Below, piece by piece: positions 1 to 7,510 of a stretch of DNA of 15,461 nucleotides; the stretch's first letter is position 1; each line of letters starts with the position of its first letter. The position numbers were made by a program, and so were the translations under genes. A model generated the notes under the pieces. The model was given only the letters and a program-made list of their open reading frames with translations. It had not been told where the DNA came from and ran no database searches. The DNA is taken from NCBI GenBank assembly GCA_005878685.1, contig VBLN01000102.1:3150-18610 (forward strand), given 5' to 3'. This DNA is from Deltaproteobacteria bacterium. GTDB lineage: Bacteria; Desulfobacterota; Binatia; UBA9968.

Positions 1-1625
1 ATTCCCACGCCGATCTGAAGGCGCGGAATGCCTCGTTTTTGCCAGCCCCTATTCAGGACGTCAAGCTGCGCCTGAGCCTCAAGCGCCGTCTCGACTGCGT
101 CCGCCGCGTGGCTCGGATTTTCTTTGGGAGCCCCGAATACGGCCAAAACAGCGTCTCCTATGAAATCCACGATGCATCCCTGGTGCCGCGCGATCACCTT
201 GCCCATCATCGAAAAAAGGTCGTTCAAAATCCCAACCACTTTTTCCGGCGGCAGTCCTTCAGAGAGGGTCGTGTAATTTCGAACGTCCGTGAAGAATACG
301 GAGACTTCCTTCTTTTGTCCATCAAGATTCTCCTCTTGGTCCACGATTTGATTGGCGACCTCATGATCCACGTATTGCCCGAGAGAACGGCGGATGTGAC
401 GGCTTTCCAAAAAGTCCCCGATCGTCCCGCCCCAACGAATGGCCACCAGCGGGGTCACGAAGTCGACCCATAGGCCCAGTCGGGTAAAGGCCAAGTAGCT
501 CAGGGGAATTAGCAGAAGGGGTATCGCTACCAGAGCAAAAATGGTGGCGGTGAACGGGCGGAAGAGAGTGAGAAACAGACTCATGAGCACGGCAAAGATA
601 AGCGAGAGGGACAAGGCGACCCATCGGTGCGCTGTAAGAATCTGCGAGCGTGATAGAATCGTGTGGATGATATTGGCATGGATCTCCATCCCACTCATCA
701 GCCCCCGGGGAGTAGAGAAAAAGTCTCGACTGTCCCCAAAAGTCGCGCCGATCAAAACGATCTTGCCGCGAAAGGGATTGTCTGCGGCCAAAGAACCCTT
801 CACTTTGGATAGCTGAAACACGGGATCGCTCGGTATCGAGGTGAAGCTCCCCTGAGTGCCGGCAAAATTGATCTTCCAGCGATCGTCAGGCTGAAAGGAG
901 ATGCGCGTCGATTGAGAGAGCAGCTTGCCCTCGAACTTATCCCATTCGGGAAGGAGCAGCGTGATCCCCTCTCCCCGGTTCAGCGCCTCTTCCAAGCGCG
1001 CAGCGTCGTATCCCGCATGTCGTGCGAGGACCGCAAGCGCAAGCGAGGGCAGGATCTTCCCTTCGCTTCCTCGAACCACCAGGGGGAGATGACGAACCAA
1101 CCCGTCCGGATCGATCGCTGCGTTGGCAAAGCCAGCCAGCGCGGAAAGCTTCGGACTGAAAAATGGCGCGCGCGAATAGAGAATCTCTCCCTCCTGCTCT
1201 TTTTCCGGACGGATGAGGTAAACGGGGACCACTTTACTCACGCTATTCTCCGACGTGTTCTGAATCGCCTTCAGAAGAAGCTCATCCTCGCGTGGACTAG
1301 TCTTTACTTTGAACTCGACGTCGATCCCAATCACCTTCGCGCCGCTCTTGTCCAGCACGTCGATAAGGGCGGCTAGGTAAGAGCGAGGCAGTGGCTGCCT
1401 CTCTCCGAGATTGCGGAAGGCCTGATCGTCAATCTGGACTAGAACAATCTCTGGGGACTTGACCCTGCCACGCATCCAGAGGAGAAAGTCGAGCGCTTTG
1501 GCCTCGAATCCTTCCAGATAGCCCATGTACGATGCCAGAGAGGTAAGAAGGCTGACGGAGAAGCCAAGGACCAGGGATTTATAAAAGCGTCGCTTTCGTC
1601 TCTTAAGATTCTCGAACATTAGCAT
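1..1625 (-). CDS. CHASE2 domain-containing class III nucleotide cyclase (C-terminus cut by window start)
   Basis: Membrane sensor cyclase predicted to make a cyclic nucleotide (cAMP in most family members) from the NTP in the cytoplasm, controlled by an extracytoplasmic CHASE2 domain. I translated 541 residues by hand. Residues about 15-35 form a first membrane segment. Residues about 40-330 match CHASE2, with VLVQIDDQAF at 61-70, VIGIDVEF at 98-105 and GKIVLIGAT at 287-295. Two to three membrane helices follow (about 333-400). The cyclase domain starts near 438, with metal-binding Asp447 in FFTDVRNYT and Asp491 in FIGDAVLAVFGAP. The transition-state Asn/Arg region lies beyond the window. Position 487, just before FIGD, is Asp where adenylate cyclases usually have Lys, so substrate specificity is uncertain. 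I chose ATG at 1625 because AAGG lies 5 nt upstream; ATG at 1619 is a close alternative. The gene starts 7 bp after the CHAT gene stop, so the two are probably co-transcribed. Confidence 0.9.
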   Translation of the reverse strand, partial: MLMFENLKRRKRRFYKSLVLGFSVSLLTSLASYMGYLEGFEAKALDFLLWMRGRVKSPEIVLVQIDDQAFRNLGERQPLPRSYLAALIDVLDKSGAKVIGIDVEFKVKTSPREDELLLKAIQNTSENSVSKVVPVYLIRPEKEQEGEILYSRAPFFSPKLSALAGFANAAIDPDGLVRHLPLVVRGSEGKILPSLALAVLARHAGYDAARLEEALNRGEGITLLLPEWDKFEGKLLSQSTRISFQPDDRWKINFAGTQGSFTSIPSDPVFQLSKVKGSLAADNPFRGKIVLIGATFGDSRDFFSTPRGLMSGMEIHANIIHTILSRSQILTAHRWVALSLSLIFAVLMSLFLTLFRPFTATIFALVAIPLLLIPLSYLAFTRLGLWVDFVTPLVAIRWGGTIGDFLESRHIRRSLGQYVDHEVANQIVDQEENLDGQKKEVSVFFTDVRNYTTLSEGLPPEKVVGILNDLFSMMGKVIARHQGCIVDFIGDAVLAVFGAPKENPSHAADAVETALEAQAQLDVLNRGWQKRGIPRLQIGVG

Positions 1626-1632
1626 CTTGACC

Positions 1633-4020
1633 TTACGGCTCGCCCGTCAGCCCGTAGGCTGCCCAAAAGAAGGGCTCAGGAAACTCCTGCATCGTCTTGA
1701 GTTGAGCCTGCCGGAGAGCTTCTGACTTCTTGTTTGTCTTCAGATTAGAGTAAAACTCCCGCATCAGCTCGTAGCTTGCCCGATCATTGACTTTCCAGAG
1801 CGTGGTTATAATGGACGGAGTTCCCGCATAGATAAACGACCGCGTCAGCCCAACCATCTCATCCCCACTGCTCAGCTTCCCTAAACCCGTCTCACACGCA
1901 GAAAGGACCACCATGGCAGCCTTCAAATTGAGGGAGAATATCTCCCCCACCCGAAGCCTCCCATCGTCCTTCCCCTCTCCGGCCAGCAACAGCGCCGAGC
2001 TCATCGGGTCCGCCTCGTTAAGCTCCGCATGCACGGCGAAGTGCAGCATCTCAAAATTGGGACTAAGGGAGACGGCCTTGGGCTTGCTCGCCTGCTCCTT
2101 CAAGTACACTTCGCTCTTCGGGTACATCCTCGCCACCTCTCTGGCCTCTCTCTCCGCAAAGCGCAGATTGTACGCCTGATCCCCTAAACTGGGATTTCCC
2201 ATGACGAGCGCTCTCTCCCCACCTGTTGCTCTCTTCTTCTCCTTGGTAAACTGCATGAGACTGGCGCTGGAGAGATAGTGGATAGGGTAGTCCTGAATCA
2301 GGTACTTGCCTTGCGATGAGAGCAAAGTCTGGTAGGGAAGGTAATGCAGCACGTCATGTGGAATGATGAGAAGCTCTTTGCCCCGGATATGAGGCAGGGC
2401 CGGCTCGATCAAAACTCGATAAAGTTCTTCGGAAGCTTGCTTGAATTTCTCCTTCTCGCCTACTTGATAGATGGTCTCCCTTAAGGCGGCGACCTTGGAG
2501 ATGAGTTCGCTTCTGTTTAGGGAAAGTCGGACAACATTCACCCGATCTTTCTCCACCACCCAAAGCATCGCTCTACCACGAGGAACGAAGTACTCAAGAA
2601 CAGTCACCCCGGGATCGAGCAGCTCCTGCACCTGTTTCAAAATCAGCGGCTCCACGTTCATCAGTGAGGCCTGCTCTTTGTTTTCCTTTCTCACCTTGGC
2701 AAGAAAGTCTGTGTAGGCTTTCTGCGCCGCCTCTAACTCCTGCCTAAGCCGTCCTCTACTCGTCTCCTCCCTTTCCTGTTCTCCTATTTCACTTCTCTGT
2801 TCTGCCAGCTTTGTCTTTAGAGTACTGATCTTGGCCTGTAGCGCCCTCTCTTCTTCAATCAGTTCTCCTTGCCGGGCCAGCTGTACCTTGCTTCCCAGAA
2901 TATCCAGAAAGGCCCGTGAGCGCGCTCTTTCGTTATAGTTGAAAGCCTCGTCGACGTTCTTGGCCGCTAGATGAGCTAAAATGATGCCACCATAGATCTG
3001 TCCCTTGTCCTCGAAGAAGGAGGTGCGAAATTCTTCCGATTCAAGCAGCGAGCGGGTGGACTCGATAGTGTCGATCGCTTTTTTATAGTACGGGACCGCC
3101 TCGGCTTCCCTCTGAGTCTGAAGAAATACGTCCCCTATACCGCTACTGGCCTGTTGGATGAGAGATGTCTGGCGGCGTCCCTCGGCCAGTTGGAGTGCCT
3201 TAGTAAAATTTTCCAGCGCGGCCGGGAAATCTTTTTGCCCGAGATAAGCCCGACCCAATCCTAGAGAAAGAGACCCCTCTTCCGGTCCCTTCAACCCGGA
3301 TCCCTTGGAAGTAGCCATACCTCGTTCAAAGGCCTTGATCGCCTCTTGTGGATTGCCCGCTCTCAGATAGGCAGTGCCGAGTTGATCGAGGTTGCTAACC
3401 ATTTGGAACTCTGTGCCTTGAATGGCTTGAGGGATGTTGCCCCTGTCACGTAGCTTGGGAATGTTTTTGAGCCAAGTCAGACGTGCCTCCATCTTCTGAA
3501 GTGAATGGGAAATATACTCGATCGCCTTTTGAGCCTCTCCTTGACGCAGGAAATTCTGTCCCAACTGTCTATACAATCTAGCCTCGGTAACCTCTTTGCT
3601 ATAATCTTTAATCTCTTTTGCTACTTCGACCCCTCTCTGCAGCCATTCTCTCTCCTTTTGCGACTGTCCTAAACGCTGATAGGCAGAGGCCAGAAATAAA
3701 ATTGCGCTCGCCTGAAGAAAGGGATCCCTTGCTCTCTGTCCCATCTCCACAGCCTTGGTGGCATGAGAGACGGACTTTTGCAGTTGACCGATAGTCCCAG
3801 CTGCGACCGAAGCTTCGCTGTAAGCGCGTGAGGCCCTATCCCAGTCCTTATTTGTCTCCCCCACCAGGCCCATCGCCTCCATAGCATTCAAGAATTCCCT
3901 GACCTGCCCGGTAGCGATGGCCTCCCGCCGATAGTCTGCTGTCGGCTCAAACTTCTGCTGCGCAGCAGCAAATCCAACAAGAGAAAATATGGTAAAAAAA
4001 ACCACCAGAGAGCGCGTCAT
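1633..4020 (-). CDS. Exported TPR-CHAT domain protein (caspase-like peptidase), intact copy
   Basis: 795 residues. CHAT domains are clan CD, caspase/separase-like cysteine peptidases, often fused to TPR arrays that bind partners. Residues 1-20 form a Sec signal peptide (hydrophobic core FFTIFSLVGF, likely cleavage after AAA-Q), so the protein is probably periplasmic or secreted. TPR-like helical repeats span about 30-375 and end in the NERARSRAFLDILG block (363-376) that often precedes CHAT. A charged coiled coil covers about 385-450. The CHAT domain covers about 470-795, with the likely catalytic His664 in HFAVHAE and Cys709 in VLSACETGLG; both dyad residues are present. No separate effector domain is seen. 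It has its own promoter, and a weak AGGG lies just before the ATG. The upstream neighbour is a frameshifted paralog and the downstream neighbour a CHASE2 cyclase. The substrate is unknown; peptidase activity is inferred from the family. Confidence 0.93.
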   Translation of the reverse strand: MTRSLVVFFTIFSLVGFAAAQQKFEPTADYRREAIATGQVREFLNAMEAMGLVGETNKDWDRASRAYSEASVAAGTIGQLQKSVSHATKAVEMGQRARDPFLQASAILFLASAYQRLGQSQKEREWLQRGVEVAKEIKDYSKEVTEARLYRQLGQNFLRQGEAQKAIEYISHSLQKMEARLTWLKNIPKLRDRGNIPQAIQGTEFQMVSNLDQLGTAYLRAGNPQEAIKAFERGMATSKGSGLKGPEEGSLSLGLGRAYLGQKDFPAALENFTKALQLAEGRRQTSLIQQASSGIGDVFLQTQREAEAVPYYKKAIDTIESTRSLLESEEFRTSFFEDKGQIYGGIILAHLAAKNVDEAFNYNERARSRAFLDILGSKVQLARQGELIEEERALQAKISTLKTKLAEQRSEIGEQEREETSRGRLRQELEAAQKAYTDFLAKVRKENKEQASLMNVEPLILKQVQELLDPGVTVLEYFVPRGRAMLWVVEKDRVNVVRLSLNRSELISKVAALRETIYQVGEKEKFKQASEELYRVLIEPALPHIRGKELLIIPHDVLHYLPYQTLLSSQGKYLIQDYPIHYLSSASLMQFTKEKKRATGGERALVMGNPSLGDQAYNLRFAEREAREVARMYPKSEVYLKEQASKPKAVSLSPNFEMLHFAVHAELNEADPMSSALLLAGEGKDDGRLRVGEIFSLNLKAAMVVLSACETGLGKLSSGDEMVGLTRSFIYAGTPSIITTLWKVNDRASYELMREFYSNLKTNKKSEALRQAQLKTMQEFPEPFFWAAYGLTGEP

Positions 4021-4045
4021 AATGCCCTGTGCAATCTATCGCAAC

Positions 4046-4073
4046 ATTGTAAGGTCTTGATTTTGAGCGTCAA
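4046..4073 (-). promoter_or_regulatory. Sigma70-like promoter for the intact CHAT gene
   Basis: Read on the minus strand, the -35 box TTGACG (4073-4068) and the -10 box TACAAT (4051-4046) are separated by 16 bp. Each matches the consensus at 5 of 6 positions. The expected transcript start near 4039 leaves a leader of about 20 nt before the ATG at 4020. The rest of the 186-bp gap, 4074-4206, holds no gene or clear terminator that I can see. Confidence 0.6.
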
Positions 4074-4206
4074 TTTGTCTGGTCTAAGCATGATAACTCG
4101 CCACCCGCTAACAACGTACGGGAGGTTTAAAACGTCAAGTTATGGGCGGCAAGTATACTCGAACAGGCAGGGAAAGTGAAGGAAACTGAAACCGGATAGT
4201 TCCTAT

Positions 4207-6596
4207 CTACGGCTCGCCGGTGAGCTCATAGGCGGCCCAGAAGAAGGGCTGCGGAAATTCCTCCATCGTCTTGAGCTGGGCTCGACGGAGCGCATCAGCC
4301 TTCTTCATACTTCTCAAGTTGGCATAGAACTCTCGCATCAGCTCATAGCTGGATCGGTCGTTGACCTTCCACAGAGTGGCGATCACGGACGGAGTGCCGG
4401 CATAGATGAAGGCCCGGATCAGCCCGATGATTTCATCCCCGTTGCTGATCTTTCCCAACGCCGTCTCGCAGGCGGACAAGACCACCGCGTCGGCCTTGAG
4501 ATTGAGGGAGAAAATCTCGCCGACTTTGAGCCTCCCATCTTCTTTTCCCTCTCCCGCGAGGAGAAGCGCCGATCCCATGGGATCGTCCTCCTTGAGCTCG
4601 CCGTGTACGGCGAAGTGCAGGATCTCATAGTGGGGACTCTGCGAGATTGCCTTAGGCTTGGTAGCTTCCTTCCGGAGATAAACAGCGCTCTGCGGGATAG
4701 ACTCTGGCTATTTCCTTAGCTTCTCTCTCGGCAAAACGAAGATTATAAGCTTCATCTCCGAGGTTCGGATTGGCCATCACCAAGGCCCTGTCTCCCTCTC
4801 GACTCGTCCGCCTCTTCTCCCTGGTAAACTGCATCAGACTAGCGCTGGAAAGATAGTAAATCGGATAGTCCTGAATCAGGTATTTTCCCTGCGACGAAAC
4901 CAATGCCTGGTAGGGAAGATAGTGCAGCACGTCGTGCGGAATGATGAGAAGTTCTTTGCCCCGAATGTGAGGCAAAGCCGGCTCGATCAGAAGACGGTAT
5001 AGTTCTTGGGACAGGGCGTTAAACCTCTCTTTCTCGTCTATTTGATAAACCGTATCCCTCAGCGCCGCGACTTTGGCGACAAGATCGCCGCGGTTGATCG
5101 GTATGTTCACAAACCGTACCCGGTCCTTTTCCACCACCCATAGAAGCACGGCCCCGCGCACCACGAAGTACTCGAGCAGCGTCACCCCGGGGTCGAGCAG
5201 CTCCTGGACCTGCTTCAAAGTCAACGGCTCGACGTTGATCAGAGATATTTTCTTTCCGCACCTCGGTTAGAAAATCAGCATAGGCTTTCTGGGCCCCCTC
5301 CAGCTCCTGTCTCAGCCGAGGCCCCTCAGCCCCATCCGACCCCTGCGCTCCCATCATCGCCTGCAAGACGCTGATCCTCGCCTGCAGGGCTCGCTCGTGC
5401 TCCAAGAGCGTCCCTCCCCGCGAAAGCTGCACCTTGCTCCCCAAAATGTCCAAAAAAGCCCGCGAGCGCGCCCGTTCGCTATAGTTGAAAGCCTCCGTGG
5501 GATTCTTCGTTCTTAAATGAGCGAGGATCATGCTGCCGTATGTGGCCCGCTTGTCCTCGAAGTAGGAGCTGCGAAATTCCTCCGATTCAAGAAGCGAGCG
5601 AGTCGACTCGATATTATCGATCGCCTTCTTATAGTACGGGACCGCTTCCGCAGGCTTCTGCGTTTGGAGATACAGATCTCCTAACTGACTGCTGGCGAGG
5701 TAGATGAAACCGGCGAGCCGAAGTTGCTCAGCCATCTCCAGCGTCCTTTGGAGATTTTCCATCGCGCGCGGGAAGTCTTTCTTTCGAAGATAGAGGTCGC
5801 CCAAGCCCCAATAGATTTGGACTTCCGTTTGCGTCTTCAACCCGGTCTCCTTGATAACAGTGAGGCCCTTCTCATAGGTGCTGATTCCTTCATCTATCTT
5901 GCCGGCGCGCTGGTAGGCTATACCCAGGCGAAAGAACGTATAGACGATACTTTGCTGCGTCTGGGTCACGGCCTGGGCACGGTTGGGGAGTGGCTTGGAT
6001 TGACTCTTCAGAAAAGCCAAATGCTGTTCGAAGAGCTGGAGTGCTTCGGACATGGACTGAATCGCCTCCTCCCTTTTTCCCTCACGCAAGAGATTGGTGC
6101 CCAACTCCCGCAAAAAGTTACCCATCATATATCGCCGTCTTCCTTCATCCCGGATCTGCTTCGTGGTCTCGATTCCCCTAGCGACCCATTCTCTAGTCTT
6201 GGCGTCGTTTCCGATGGTCCGATAGGTTTGTTGGAGTTGATACATGGCTCCCGCCTGAAGAGCAAAGTTTTTTGCCTTCTCTGCCATCTCCAAGGCCTTG
6301 TTTCCGAGAGCAACGGCTTTTTGAAGTTGGCCCAAGTTCAAGGCCACCCTTGCAGCCTCCCGGTAAGCATTGGATGCTTCCTCCCAGTACCGCTGGGGAG
6401 ATGGGCTCGAAGCAGCGTTTTTCTCGGCCTCCGCGCCTTGCGCTTCCAAGGAACTCAAGGCCTCTCTCGCCTCGCCTCTGGCAATGGCCTCGATAATAGA
6501 AACACTATTCGGCTCGTACTTATTTTGTCCCGCAGCCCAGCGGGGGAGCAGAAAAATTGCCCCGAGAGAAATCAACAGGCGTACGGGTCTTCTCAT
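4207..6596 (-). pseudogene. Tandem paralogous TPR-CHAT gene broken by two frameshifts
   Basis: This is a second copy of the neighbouring TPR-CHAT gene, readable only across three frames. Frame 1 starts at ATG 6596 with a signal peptide (LLISLGAIFLLPRWAAG) and runs through the TPR region and the NYSERARSRAFLDILG block to EVRKEN. Near 5246 the frame breaks: only 1 nt lies between the AAT and TCT codons where the intact copy has 12 nt (residues KEQA), a net loss of 11 nt. Frame 2 (SLINVEPLTLKQVQELLDPG onward) continues to EIARVYPAE. There, at about 4681-4693, 13 nt stand in place of 12, a net gain of 1. Frame 3 resumes with AVYLRKEATKP and carries HFAVHGEL (His) and VLSACETALG (Cys, codon about 4468-4470) to the natural end LTGEP. 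Outside the lesions the protein sequence is very close to the intact copy, so inactivation looks recent. A 525-residue product lacking CHAT (stop at 5019) could still be made. Assembly error cannot be excluded. Confidence 0.85.
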
Positions 6597-6674
6597 AGTC
6601 GTGTTTCCTTGGATCCCTGCAACCGGTCCAGAAGAGAAAGTTCAGCTCGTCTAGCCTTGGAAGAAAGCGACAGT

Positions 6675-6703
6675 ATTATAACCGCGCCGGGCCTAAAAGT
6701 CAT
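6675..6703 (-). promoter_or_regulatory. Sigma70-like promoter for the frameshifted CHAT gene
   Basis: On the minus strand, a perfect TATAAT (6680-6675) sits 17 bp after ATGACT (6703-6698; 4 of 6 consensus matches). The expected start near 6668 gives a leader of about 70 nt to the ATG at 6596, and an AGGA lies about 9 nt before that ATG. The promoter sits just after the phnC stop, which separates the CHAT module from the ilvE-phn operon. I see no U-tract hairpin between phnC and this promoter. Confidence 0.55.
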
Positions 6704-6730
6704 TTCGACCTTCGGGGGCCCGTCACAGGC

Positions 6731-7510
6731 TCACTTGGCGTCGTGGTAGATTTTTTGAACCACGGCTTCAGTCAAATCTTGGATTGGACCATCGAAGGAG
6801 ATCTGTCCCCCTTTCAGTCCCACAACGCGATCCGCATACTCCCGGGTAAGGTCCAACGTATGGAGGCTGACCAACGCCGTGATGCCGTCCTCGCGGCATA
6901 CGCGCTTCAGAATATCCAAGATCACGCGCGAGAGCTTGGGATCGAGACTCGAGACGGGCTCGTCAGCCAGGATAATGGCCGGATCTTGCATCAGGGTGCG
7001 AGCGATGGCCACTCTCTGCTGCTCGCCGCCGCTCAGCTCACTGGCCCGTTTGTAGGCATGAGCCAAAAGCTCCACCCGCTTGAGATTGATCAAGGCTCGG
7101 CGTCTTTCTCCTTCGGGGAAAAATCTCAGGCAACTCCTAAGGCTGGACTGATAGCCCAATCCCCCCGCGAGCACATTCTCGATCACAGAGAGACGTTTGA
7201 CGATATTGAACTGCTGGAAGATCATCCCGACCTTGCGCCGGACAAGGCGGAGTTCATGCCGACTAAGTTTCAGGACGTTCATCATAGAACCGTTGGCGTC
7301 GGGGTTGAGCACCGTCCGCGGGATGAGAATCTCGCCCGAGGTGGGCTCGACCAGGCGATTAACGCAGCGGAGCAAGGTCGATTTTCCTGCGCCGCTCGGT
7401 CCGATGACCCCGACAAACTCTCCCCGCTCGACTTTGAAACTAATACCGGTCAGCACCTGCGCGGCAGGCTCGTAGGTTTTGTGGAGATCTCTCACCTGCA
7501 GGATAGTCAC
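6731..7510 (-). CDS. phnC: Phosphonate ABC transporter ATP-binding protein PhnC
   Basis: 259-residue ABC ATPase that would power uptake of phosphonate or a related oxyanion at the cytoplasmic face of the inner membrane. Motifs: Walker A GPSGAGKST (37-45), Q-loop FQQFN (98-102), signature LSGGEQQ (159-165), Walker B AIILADEP (178-185), H-loop His217 in SLHTLDL. The RLSVIENVLAGGLGY stretch and the DLTREYADRVVGLKGGQISFDGP tail are typical of PhnC rather than general amino-acid importers. The start is GTG at 7510, sharing the 4-nt overlap GTGA with the stop of the PhnD ORF, which implies translational coupling. No permease gene (phnE) follows; the next gene is a CHAT pseudogene behind its own promoter. 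A complete importer would need a permease encoded elsewhere. Confidence 0.92.
   Translation of the reverse strand: MTILQVRDLHKTYEPAAQVLTGISFKVERGEFVGVIGPSGAGKSTLLRCVNRLVEPTSGEILIPRTVLNPDANGSMMNVLKLSRHELRLVRRKVGMIFQQFNIVKRLSVIENVLAGGLGYQSSLRSCLRFFPEGERRRALINLKRVELLAHAYKRASELSGGEQQRVAIARTLMQDPAIILADEPVSSLDPKLSRVILDILKRVCREDGITALVSLHTLDLTREYADRVVGLKGGQISFDGPIQDLTEAVVQKIYHDAK

Noticed and set aside
39..1376. Several plus-strand open frames of about 90-150 codons in the first 1.4 kb
   Set aside because: The minus strand carries one continuous CHASE2-cyclase frame through the whole stretch; the plus-strand frames are its shadows.
4652..5224. A separate short CHAT gene starting at TTG 5224
   Set aside because: It lacks the catalytic His/Cys region and continues the paralog alignment on both sides, so it is a fragment of the frameshifted gene.
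6681..6730. A terminator after phnC formed by GGGCC and GGCCC
   Set aside because: The stem is only 5 bp with a loop of over 20 nt, and no U-tract follows.
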